8,477 bases of DNA from Pseudonocardiales bacterium (GCA_025465385.1 JAODNG010000394.1:1-8477); one strand, 5' to 3'; shown: positions 1-6,232, counted from the stretch's first letter. The notes: a model not told the origin generated them from the letters alone. Numbers and translations: made by a program.

Positions 1-122
1 ACGTGCTCACTCTCCAGCACCTGATGTAAGACCTTGTCGGCGTCCGCGCAGGACACCGCAACACGCTCCAGCACGTCCACCGGTGCGCTGCGGTGGGACA
101 ACCCCACGACCAAAAGACTCAT
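1..122 (-). CDS. hemA: HemA, glutamyl-tRNA reductase, N-terminal part (cut by window edge)
   Basis: This is the first 40 codons of a minus-strand gene starting at ATG 122-120; the rest lies outside the window. The translation begins MSLLVVGLSHRSAPVDVLER, matching the HemA N-terminus (a short beta strand, then G-[LV]-S-H-R-[ST]-A-P-V). HemA reduces glutamyl-tRNA(Glu) to glutamate-1-semialdehyde, the first committed step of tetrapyrrole synthesis for haem and siroheme. The catalytic cysteine motif (STCNR in the family) would come just beyond the window edge. Only a weak GGTGG-like ribosome site precedes the start. The gene follows glbN on the same strand with a 40-base gap, so co-transcription is likely. 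It could be the housekeeping gene or a second copy. The family call is confident for so short a piece because the SHRSAPV block is distinctive. Confidence 0.85.
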   Translation of the reverse strand, partial: MSLLVVGLSHRSAPVDVLERVAVSCADADKVLHQVLESEH

Positions 123-162
123 CGGCCCACCGGCATCGGATCCCCGGCGCCGAGGGTGGGTC

Positions 163-528
163 TCATGGTGCTGTCACGCTGACGATGTCCGACCGTAGTG
201 GAGCGAGGGCGCTGCCGATGTTGGCGATGATCTCGTTGGGAACCTCCAGTTCGGTGAGGGTCGCCACCAGATGTCCCACGACGGCGTCGAAGTCGGGGTC
301 TGTGATGCCGAGTTTGGCGTGCGCGGCTGCCATGTCGCGACCTCGGTATAGGTCGGGTCCCCCGATCGCGGCGGCAATGAAGGCGCGCTGGTGCGCTTTG
401 AGCTTGTCAATATCTGATACTCCGTAAAAGTAGTGCGCCAGCTGTGGGTCGCTCAGCACCCGCCCGTAGAATTTGTCTACTGCGACACTCACTGCAGGTG
501 CACCGCCGATGGAATCGAAGATGGACAT
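163..528 (-). CDS. glbN: Group 1 truncated hemoglobin (trHbN/GlbN type)
   Basis: A 121-residue 2-on-2 globin. Family members bind O2 and, in mycobacteria, oxidise NO to nitrate (NO dioxygenase). Visible landmarks are the GG motif at 8-9, Tyr B10 at Y21 (FYGRVL), Leu E7 at L43 and Gln E11 at Q47 (LKAHQ), a second GG at 56-57, and the proximal His F8 at H70 (MAAAHAKLGI). This is the same Tyr/Leu/Gln/His pocket as the M. tuberculosis trHbN. The start is placed at ATG 528-526 because AGGGAG lies six bases upstream. An in-frame GTG at 573 would add 15 residues, resembling the pre-A extension of the tuberculosis protein, but has no ribosome site. Stop is TGA at 165-163. hemA follows on the same strand. 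A box shared with the nitrite/protoglobin control region lies 79-97 bases upstream. Confidence 0.93.
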   Translation of the reverse strand: MSIFDSIGGAPAVSVAVDKFYGRVLSDPQLAHYFYGVSDIDKLKAHQRAFIAAAIGGPDLYRGRDMAAAHAKLGITDPDFDAVVGHLVATLTELEVPNEIIANIGSALAPLRSDIVSVTAP

Positions 529-1036
529 TGCGCGCTCCCTGGGGTCCGCAGCGTGCTCACTGATCTCTGACACAGCTATCGAACAAGATCGCTGTTACTC
601 TCGTGTAGCCGACGGTTACGCCAGCATCAAGAACCGCTCTCCACCGCCTCAGTGGACATGTGAGGGGACCAAGGGCCCTGCGCGCGCTTGGTGGAAACGC
701 TGATCGGCCGCGTGTCCGCTTGCCGGCGTGTGTTATTGCGTGCCACTGAAGTGCGGGACATGCCGGTGTGGATCGGCCCGTGCGGACTGGTCGCGTCGTT
801 TCCGCTGGCCGCTCTCTGACAATGAGCATGCTAAGCGCCAGTTCGGAAGGCTGCGCCCGGCGGCACACTCTTGCGTGGGGAATCTGCCCGCTTGACCTTG
901 GGGTTGTGAGCGGTCCCAGGGTCGTCTCCCGGCTGGATTCATTTGAGCTGTTTGAATTCCCCCGGCATGTCCGGAGGCGCTGATGTACCCCGGGTTCCGG
1001 CACGGGTCACGGGCCACCAGTTCCGGAGGCGGGCAT
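529..1036. other. Gene-poor stretch between nirD and glbN
   Basis: I see no convincing gene in these 508 bases. Reading frames are open on both strands for 70-150 codons, but their translations are rich in Arg, Pro and Ser, lack recognisable motifs and have no ribosome sites, as expected by chance in GC-rich DNA. The glbN ribosome site sits at 535-540 and its presumed promoter and regulatory box at 594-630. A GGGAC-N4-GGCCC inverted sequence lies at 665-678. A short direct repeat, TCCGGAGGCG, occurs at 968-977 and 1022-1031. No tRNA or clear terminator was found. Confidence 0.6.
594..630 (-). promoter_or_regulatory. glbN upstream box shared with the 4814-4939 repeats
   Basis: On the minus strand, bases 625-607 read GCTGGCGTAACCGTCGGCT. 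This matches the core of repeat 1 near 4842 (GCTGGCGTAACAATCGGCT) at 17 of 19 positions, and repeat 2 more loosely. A second GTAAC lies 16 bases further on (598-594). The element ends 66 bases upstream of the glbN start. A possible -35 TTGATG (630-625) and a weak -10 TACACG (607-602), 17 bases apart, overlap the box. The recurrence near functionally related genes is what argues for a regulator site. The regulator is unknown, but the GTNAC pentamers recall GlnR sites. Confidence 0.5.
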
Positions 1037-1373
1037 TTATTGAGGTGTGTCGAGACGTAGCGTGAGTTCGCCGTCCTCCGCGTGCATTGGGTAGGCCCGT
1101 ACTGATGGTGCACCGGTGGTGCATTGGCCGTTGATCAATCGGAACGCATGGTTATGCGGTGGGCAGATCACCTGTTGGCTGTCGATGAAGCCGTCGGCGA
1201 GCAGGCCGCCGCGAGGAGGGCAGATAGCCGCCACTGCACGCAGGCCGCTATTGCGTAGCCGGAACACCGTGACCTGCTGATTATCGACGATGAAGCAGCG
1301 GGCCCTCGCCGATGGGGGTCTGATCAACTGGACCGAGCCTGCACAGCCGCACCCCGGTCGTCGACCCGGTCAT
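1037..1373 (-). pseudogene. nirD: NirD, nitrite reductase small subunit (Rieske-like), frameshifted
   Basis: The gene starts at ATG 1373-1371, whose ATGA overlaps the nirB stop codon, a typical translational coupling. It reads MTGSTTGVRLCRL to residue 24 (GEG), where the frame is lost. One extra base in the GGGCCC run (1300-1305) explains this: dropping one C restores a 111-residue NirD that continues RCFIVDNQQVTVFRL and ends at TAA 1039-1037. As it stands, the downstream part could only start at a TTG (1327) without the N-terminus. NirD partners NirB in NADH-dependent reduction of nitrite to ammonium. In the restored protein the Rieske-type ligands would be C51, C70 and H73, but the position of the first histidine holds Pro53 (CPPRGG). 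Some NirD proteins lack these ligands entirely, so a missing one need not abolish function. The break may be real decay or a sequencing error in a short homopolymer. Confidence 0.85.
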
Positions 1374-3853
1374 CGGGCCGGCACCTTCGGTAGCTCTACC
1401 AGCGGCAGCGCGTCGCGGAACTGGCCCTCGGTCGCTGGATGCCGGTGTTCCTGCCAAGGGTCGTGGTAGGCGTCAATCGACTGTTGCATGGCCTCGTCGA
1501 GCCGACCGGCGATCCCGTCGCGGTCCTTGACGAGAATGGCCTGCAGCTCGGGCAGCCCGATCCGGGGAACGAAGTCGTAGCTGCGTTCCAACCAGTTGGC
1601 GTTTTCCCGGTAGTACTGCATGAACCTCCCGGTGAGCGTGATGGCCTGCTCCCGCTGCTGAACTGTGGCGAGCAGGTCCCCCTTGCGCACGTTCGCACCG
1701 GCGGCGCCACCGACGTAGATTTCCCATCGGCCACCCTCGATCGCGACGATGCCCACATCCTTGACATAGGACTCCGCGCAGTTGCGGGGGCAACCGGATA
1801 CGGCCAGTTTCATCTTCGCCGGACTCTCCAACCCCTGGTATCGGCGCTCGATATCGATGCCCAGCTGGGTGGAGTCGCCTAAACCGAAGCGGCAGAAGTC
1901 GCTACCCACGCAGGTCTTGACGGTGCGGAAGCTTTTGCCGTACGCGTAGCCCGATGGCATGTCTAGATCGGCCCACACGTTGGGGAGGTCCTCCTTGCGT
2001 ACTCCGAGCAGGTCGATGCGCTGACCACCGGTGATCTTCAACATGGGGATGTGGTAGCGCTCGGCGACGTCTGCGATCCGCCGTAGCTGCGCCGGGCTGG
2101 TGACGCCGCCGACGACTTGCGGCACGACCGAGAAGGTCCCGTCCCGCTGAATATTGGCGTGCACCCGGTCATTGATGAACCGGGCGTCTCGCTCGTCGAT
2201 GTACTGCTCGTTCCAGATCACTTTCAGCAGCGACGCTAGCGCCATCTTGCTGCCCGCGTGCTCGGCGCCGTCTTCGGTCAGCGCGGCGAACACTGCCGAG
2301 ACCGAGCGCAGCCCCCGTTTCCGGATTGCTGCGATGAGCTGAGGCTTGTCCATCGGTATGCACGGCACGTAGTAGTTCGCGGTCGGGTCTTCCTGCAGGA
2401 CTTCACCTAGGGCTGCCGTGACGATGTCAGCAACTAAGTCCTCACACGAGCCACAGCCTTTCCCTGCGCGGGTGACGGCCATCACCCCCTCGACGGTGCG
2501 CTGCCCGTCTCGGACACAAGCCACCAGCTGATCCTTGCTCACCCCGTTGCAGTTACAGACCTGCGCTTCGTCGGCCAGCTCTGCCACGCCCGTTTCCGGC
2601 GGCGGAACGCCAATGTCGAACAGCAACCTGATCCGCTCTTCGGGCAACGGCACCCGCCGGTCGAAAGCCTGAGTCAGCGACGCGACCTTGCTGACATCAC
2701 CCAGCAACGTGGCGCCAACCAATACGCCGTCGCGGATGATCACCGTCTGGTAGATCCCGCGACAGGGCTCGCTGAACTGGACGAACTCGTCATCGGGCCG
2801 CTCCGGTTCCTTAAGTCCCATCGCCGCCACATCCACGCCGGCGACCTTGAGCTTGGTCGCGAGCCGCGAGCCATGATACGCAGCCGCCGGGTCAGTGCCG
2901 GTGATGTGGTCGGCCAGCACCGCTGCCTGCTCCCACAATGGACCGACGAGCCCGTAGACCTCGCCGCGATGCTGCACGCACTCGCCGACGGCGTAGATGT
3001 CGTCATCGTCGACCGAGCGCAGCTGGTCATCGACCACGATGCCGCGTTGGGTCTCCAGGCCCGAGACCATGGCCAGCCCGATATTCGGGCGGATACCCGC
3101 CGCAACCACGACCATGTCAACGTCGAGTGTGGCCCCGTCAGCGAAGTTGACGCCGGTAACCGCGCCGTCGCGGCTACACCGGACTCCTGTGGTGCGGACG
3201 CCGGTGTGCACGCTCATGCCGAGCCGTTCTAGCGACCGCCGCAGCACCAGGCCTGCCTGAGCATCCAGCTGCTGATTCATCAGGCCCTGCGCAGCGTGCA
3301 CGACGTGCACCGCCAAACCATGCGCTTGCAGCCCGCGGGCCGCCTCCAACCCGAGTAGACCACCACCGATCACTGCGGCGCGCTGTTTGCCGCGGGCATA
3401 GCGCATCATCGCCATGGTGTCGTGCAACGTTCGGAAGCCGAACACTCCCGGTGTCAGCGTCTTGTCATCCGCCCACAGGCCCTCCATCGGCGGGAAGTAG
3501 GGGCGGCTGCCGGTGGCCAGCACGAGCTTGTCGTACCGGACGATCGACCCGTCGTCGGCGTAAACCCGGTGGGCGAACCGGTCAATGCGGACCACCCGCA
3601 CCCCAGCGTGCAACGTAATGCCGTTGTCCCCGTACCACTGCCTGGGGTTGAGCAAAAGGTCCGCGTCGAGCGGGTCCTCGTCCGGGTCGGTGCCCCGGGC
3701 CAGCAACTCCGACAGCAGGATGCGGTTGTAGTTGCCGTACGGCTCGTCACCGAACATGGTGATGCGGAACATCACACCGCCACCGCGGGCCAGGATCTCC
3801 TCGACAGCCCGAGCCCCGACCATGCCATTTCCGATCACAACCAGTTCTCGCAT
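1370..3853 (-). CDS. nirB: NirB, assimilatory NAD(P)H nitrite reductase large subunit
   Basis: An 827-residue cytoplasmic enzyme, close to the usual NirB length (about 840), reducing nitrite to ammonium with six electrons from NAD(P)H. Domains in order: an FAD-binding Rossmann motif GNGMVG (8-13), an NAD(P)-binding motif GGGLLG (163-168), a BFD-like [2Fe-2S] domain with C433, C435, C467 and C470, then the nitrite/sulfite reductase region with the siroheme/[4Fe-4S] cysteines C648, C654, C688 and C692 (CX5C, CX3C). All cofactor motifs are intact. I place the start at ATG 3853-3851, with GGAGG ten bases upstream. A GTG at 3862 overlaps the previous stop (GTGA) and would add three residues, but the ribosome site would then be only one base away. 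The stop overlaps the nirD start. The upstream 115-codon gene ends five bases before, so all are probably one operon. Confidence 0.96.
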   Translation of the reverse strand: MRELVVIGNGMVGARAVEEILARGGGVMFRITMFGDEPYGNYNRILLSELLARGTDPDEDPLDADLLLNPRQWYGDNGITLHAGVRVVRIDRFAHRVYADDGSIVRYDKLVLATGSRPYFPPMEGLWADDKTLTPGVFGFRTLHDTMAMMRYARGKQRAAVIGGGLLGLEAARGLQAHGLAVHVVHAAQGLMNQQLDAQAGLVLRRSLERLGMSVHTGVRTTGVRCSRDGAVTGVNFADGATLDVDMVVVAAGIRPNIGLAMVSGLETQRGIVVDDQLRSVDDDDIYAVGECVQHRGEVYGLVGPLWEQAAVLADHITGTDPAAAYHGSRLATKLKVAGVDVAAMGLKEPERPDDEFVQFSEPCRGIYQTVIIRDGVLVGATLLGDVSKVASLTQAFDRRVPLPEERIRLLFDIGVPPPETGVAELADEAQVCNCNGVSKDQLVACVRDGQRTVEGVMAVTRAGKGCGSCEDLVADIVTAALGEVLQEDPTANYYVPCIPMDKPQLIAAIRKRGLRSVSAVFAALTEDGAEHAGSKMALASLLKVIWNEQYIDERDARFINDRVHANIQRDGTFSVVPQVVGGVTSPAQLRRIADVAERYHIPMLKITGGQRIDLLGVRKEDLPNVWADLDMPSGYAYGKSFRTVKTCVGSDFCRFGLGDSTQLGIDIERRYQGLESPAKMKLAVSGCPRNCAESYVKDVGIVAIEGGRWEIYVGGAAGANVRKGDLLATVQQREQAITLTGRFMQYYRENANWLERSYDFVPRIGLPELQAILVKDRDGIAGRLDEAMQQSIDAYHDPWQEHRHPATEGQFRDALPLVELPKVPAR

Positions 3854-3858
3854 GGATT

Positions 3859-4206
3859 TCACACCTCCAGCAGGCCAAGGTCGACGACCACGATTCCCGC
3901 GCAGCCCTCGGGCGCGGCGACGTGCAGTTCGATCTGGGTGTAGCTGATCAGGTCCTCCACCATCCGCAGCGACACGTGGGTGCCGTCGCGGGCGCCGATC
4001 GGGAAATAGCGCGTCGGCTGGCCGTCTCGCATGAGCAGCACCGTGATCATCTCGTTGGTGCTGTTTCCACCCCGGAAGTACAGAGCCTGCCCCGTCAGCC
4101 CAGGAGGAACCGTGTAGGTCAGAGCGGGATCGATCGGGACAGGTTTACACAGGCCCTGCCCTTCGAAGTGGTAGTTGCCCTGCAAGAACCGCGGCCGGGT
4201 GTGCAT
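3859..4206 (-). CDS. Small protein of unknown function in the nitrate/nitrite operon
   Basis: A 115-residue soluble protein, starting MHTRPRFLQG, without signal peptide or membrane segment. I do not recognise a named family. It alternates short hydrophobic stretches with Gly/Asp/Asn turns (for example IELHVAAPE and GIVVVDLGLLEV), suggesting a mostly beta fold. Only two cysteines (C20, C102) and two aromatic-rich patches (NYHFEG, ALYFRGG) stand out, with no known metal-binding motif. The start at ATG 4206-4204 is well supported by AAAGGAG four bases upstream. It lies between the nitrate reductase remnant and nirB, five bases ahead of the nirB start, and its last codons carry the nirB ribosome site. 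A role in nitrate or nitrite reduction (assembly or electron transfer partner) is inference from position only. Confidence 0.85.
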   Translation of the reverse strand: MHTRPRFLQGNYHFEGQGLCKPVPIDPALTYTVPPGLTGQALYFRGGNSTNEMITVLLMRDGQPTRYFPIGARDGTHVSLRMVEDLISYTQIELHVAAPEGCAGIVVVDLGLLEV

Positions 4207-4228
4207 GAAACTCCTTTCGCTCCACTCG

Positions 4229-4689
4229 TCATGGACAGCCGTTCACAACGGAGTCCAACCTGGATGGCGCGTAATCCGGCACCGCGCTGAAGGCCACCGC
4301 GCAGGCCTTGAACTCCGGCATCGGCGAGATCGGGTCCAGCGCTGGGTTGGTCAAGGCGGTGGCGGCCTGCAGCCCACCCTCGTGAAAGGGCACAAGACCG
4401 TGTGGTGCGGATGGTGTTGCTGATCCTGGCGCGCAGCACCGCGCTGCCCCTGCGGGTATCCAGCCGTATCTGATCTCCGGAGCCGACACCCACCCGCCGG
4501 GCCAGCTCCGGATGTACTTCGGCGTAGGCATCCGGCTCGGCGGTGACCAGAGCCAGGCGTGACCTGTACCGCGACCTGAGCAGGGGAAGCATTGTGATGC
4601 ACGGTCAGTGAGAGTCTCTCCGCCATAGCCGGTGGTTCCCCGTGAGTCCCCATGTGGACGGGCACGCGGGGGGGACGAACCAAAATCAC
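4229..4689 (-). pseudogene. Assimilatory nitrate reductase (NasA/NarB type) C-terminal remnant
   Basis: Parts of the C-terminal molybdopterin-dinucleotide-binding domain of a nitrate reductase can be read, but in different frames. About 4553-4405 gives VTAEPDAYAEVHPELARRVG, then GSGDQIRLDTRRGSAVLRARIS. A frame change near 4404 leads to HGLVPFHEGG, then TNPALDPISPMPEFKACAV and a TGA at 4231-4229. Upstream (about 4620-4560) a third frame gives a weak match to the TGR-V-HY-SG region (VHHNASPAQVAVQV). At least two frameshifts are needed, and the catalytic N-terminal and central domains (about 600 residues in the family) are absent. A GTG at 4689 follows AAGGAG with six-base spacing, so some translation may start here, but it does not lead into an intact enzyme. 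The order nitrate reductase, small protein, nirB, nirD fits an assimilation operon whose first gene has been lost. Confidence 0.8.
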
Positions 4690-4760
4690 CTCTGTCTCCT
4701 TTCCTCCGGCCTTGACCTGCCCTCTGATCAAGGAGCGGGGACGGAGTTGGCCTGAACTCT

Positions 4761-4774
4761 GCTGGTGAACCAGC
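4761..4774. promoter_or_regulatory. Perfect inverted repeat, possible operator
   Basis: GCTGGT-GA-ACCAGC is a perfect 6-bp inverted repeat, 72 bases upstream of the GTG at 4689. It may be an operator for the leftward operon. No regulator can be assigned, and repeats this short occur by chance in GC-rich DNA. Confidence 0.25.
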
Positions 4775-4813
4775 CTACGCCGCTGCCGACCGTTCACAAT
4801 GACAATTTCAGGC

Positions 4814-4860
4814 CTGTGAGTGTCTAGTTACATATTCCAACGCTGGCGTAACAATCGGCT
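4814..4860 (+). repeat. Control-region repeat, copy 1
   Basis: This 47-base unit starts CTGTGAGTGTCTAGTTACAT and ends CGTAACAATCGGCT. Its first 20 bases are identical to copy 2, 78 bases downstream. It contains pentamers GTGAG (4816), GTTAC (4827), CCAAC (4837) and GTAAC (4848) at spacings of 11, 10 and 11 bases. Its second half recurs upstream of glbN on the other strand. It is 125 bases upstream of the start of the leftward operon and 185 bases upstream of the protoglobin start, so it could serve either. Confidence 0.75.
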
Positions 4861-4891
4861 CGATAAATAAGCAGGTAAACGGCGATACTGG

Positions 4892-4939
4892 CTGTGAGTG
4901 TCTAGTTACATGACTCCAACGCCGGTGTAACGATCGACT
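4892..4939 (+). repeat. Control-region repeat, copy 2
   Basis: This is the second copy of the unit, 48 bases long with one inserted base and a few substitutions in its right half. Here the pentamers GTGAG (4894), GTTAC (4905), CCAAC (4916), GTAAC (4927) and CTAGC (4938) are all exactly 11 bases apart, about one helical turn. This resembles the GTNAC-n6-GNAAC layout described for the actinobacterial nitrogen regulator GlnR, which controls nitrite reductase genes in relatives. The GlnR assignment is inference. Confidence 0.75.
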
Positions 4940-5044
4940 AGCCAAAAGTCCAGTAATGTCACCTTGGGCGCATCTGGGCTCCTCGCTATGTCCAGATTTT
5001 AGTCCTCACGAGCATGGTTTACCGCCTGAGTAGGGGAGATAATC

Positions 5045-6148
5045 ATGACCATCGGCAACCAGATCGAGGAAGTACTCGAGGCCGAAGGCTACGATCAACT
5101 GGTAACACCAGAGTTCGCTCCACTCGCAGACTTCGCCGGGTTCGGAGTGTACGAGGCAGTGGCCGTCCAAGAGACCGGCAGGGACATCGCAGCGCTCATC
5201 GACCATATCCCCGGGGCAATAACCGGATACCTTATGACCCGTCCAGAATCCGCGCCGCTGATGGACAGATCAGACCTATCGGTCAGCGAGCCGCTGATCA
5301 AAGAGTGGCTGGACAGGACGATCGCGGGACCATTTGACGGCGAGCTGGCTGCCTTCCTCCGAGAGACCAGCCACGTCGGGGGCACTGAAGTGACCTTCCC
5401 GGGAGTTCAGGTGCCACTTCCGCCTCAACTCGTCCTGGCCCTCACCGCCTGGCTACAGGGCCAGATCCTCGACGCCATGGGCAAAACCTGCGACCTCGCC
5501 ACCGTCTCCGCCGCCGGCGCCGCCTGGATGAACCAGCTCCTGCTGCAACTCGGGATCATCCTCGAACCCAGCCTGGCAGAACCAGACGCACCCCTGGGCC
5601 ACCACGAAGCCGCCGAGTTCCATCCCTACGCGGAGTTCGCCGGTTTCGGCCCCAAAGAGCAGGCAATTCTGCGCAAGACCGGCCCCCTACTAGGACCAGC
5701 AGCAGGAGGCGTGGTCACCCTCGCCTACGACTATCTGCTCTCCCGTCCAGAATCGGCCGGATACTTCCAAGACGCCTCGCACCTCACTCAGCGCAAGATG
5801 ACACTCAAGGCGTGGTGGTCGCGGACCACCACCAAGCCGATCGACGGCGACTTCCACGCCTACATGTCCAAAGTCGCCGACGCCCACGTCAAAGACGGCG
5901 GAACGCACCCCCACGTGGTCGTCCCGCCGGACCTGACCATCGCCCTCATGGGCTGGGTCGAGATGCGAGTCATGACCGCGCTGAACACCATCGCCCCCGG
6001 AGCCGACGGAGACTACGTCTTCGGAAAGCTCCCAGAACCGCCAGCAGCCGCGGAAGTGGGTCAAGCATGGATGCGGATGTTGACCCTACAGCTCGGAATC
6101 CTGCTCAAGCCCTACCTCACACCCCCCGGCGCACCTGCGATCGCCTAA
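5045..6148 (+). CDS. Tandem two-domain protoglobin-like protein
   Basis: A 367-residue soluble protein made of two homologous halves (about 30-176 and 198-358). Both share FAGFG (30, 198), RPESA (66, 234), the W-x(8)-[FI]DG block (88-99, 257-268), an isolated His (H110, H281), [PL]PP-[QD]-L, and a C-terminal AWM-x(4)-LQLGI-L-P-L (160, 341). The order matches archaeal protoglobin: helix B with Tyr, a P-x-L/Y-F segment, then W, the proximal His F8, VP-x(2)-YL, and finally AW-x(4)-LQ. Protoglobins are single-domain haem proteins of about 195 residues that bind O2, CO and NO, related to globin-coupled sensors. Half 2 keeps Tyr B10 (Y228) and the F8 His (H281). Half 1 keeps H110 but has Thr60 at B10. 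No kinase, cyclase or DNA-binding domain is attached. The start is supported by AGGGGAG six bases upstream. It lies divergent from the nitrite operon. Confidence 0.8.
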   Translation: MTIGNQIEEVLEAEGYDQLVTPEFAPLADFAGFGVYEAVAVQETGRDIAALIDHIPGAITGYLMTRPESAPLMDRSDLSVSEPLIKEWLDRTIAGPFDGELAAFLRETSHVGGTEVTFPGVQVPLPPQLVLALTAWLQGQILDAMGKTCDLATVSAAGAAWMNQLLLQLGIILEPSLAEPDAPLGHHEAAEFHPYAEFAGFGPKEQAILRKTGPLLGPAAGGVVTLAYDYLLSRPESAGYFQDASHLTQRKMTLKAWWSRTTTKPIDGDFHAYMSKVADAHVKDGGTHPHVVVPPDLTIALMGWVEMRVMTALNTIAPGADGDYVFGKLPEPPAAAEVGQAWMRMLTLQLGILLKPYLTPPGAPAIA

Positions 6149-6215
6149 CGACGTCCCCTGCCCGGCTCAGGACTCAGAGCACGATGACGCACCCGGCAGA
6201 GGATGTATCCAGCCG

Positions 6216-6232
6216 GTCCGGTGTACCCGGAC
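6216..6232 (+). terminator. Possible stem-loop after the protoglobin gene
   Basis: GTCCGG-TGTAC-CCGGAC forms a perfect 6-bp GC-rich stem with a five-base loop, 68 bases after the stop codon. There is no T run, but actinobacterial terminators often lack one. It could also be an operator for the next gene. Confidence 0.35.

Larger units (their letters stand above)
4690..5044. other. Divergent control region between the nitrite operon and the tandem protoglobin gene
   Basis: These 355 bases hold no gene. Left to right they contain the ribosome site of the nitrate reductase remnant (AAGGAG on the minus strand), an inverted repeat GCTGGTGAACCAGC (4761-4774), two copies of a 47-48 bp repeat (4814-4860 and 4892-4939), a possible -10 TAATGT (4954-4959, plus), a partial inverted sequence around 4990-5009 and the ribosome site AGGGGAG six bases before the ATG at 5045. 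The region is locally AT-richer than its neighbours, as expected for promoters. Confidence 0.7.

Noticed and set aside
529..573. Longer glbN starting at GTG 573
   Set aside because: No ribosome site there, whereas AGGGAG sits six bases before the ATG at 528. The extra residues could mimic a pre-A segment, so it is not fully excluded.
557..1113. Overlapping minus-strand open frames of 126 and 148 codons
   Set aside because: Arg/Pro/Ser-rich translations without motifs or ribosome sites; they overlap one another and the end of nirD or the glbN control region.
1037..1327. Intact 96-codon NirD starting at TTG 1327
   Set aside because: No ribosome site, and it would lose the NirD N-terminus, which is clearly encoded upstream in another frame from the ATGA overlap.
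3422..3943. Long open frame on the plus strand opposite nirB
   Set aside because: It lies antisense to well-conserved nirB coding sequence, and its translation has no motifs; it is a GC-rich shadow frame.
4239..4799. 10-base direct repeat CCGTTCACAA (4239-4248 and 4790-4799) bracketing the nitrate reductase remnant
   Set aside because: Could be a deletion or insertion scar, but ten bases over 550 bp is weak, and no inverted ends or transposase accompany it.
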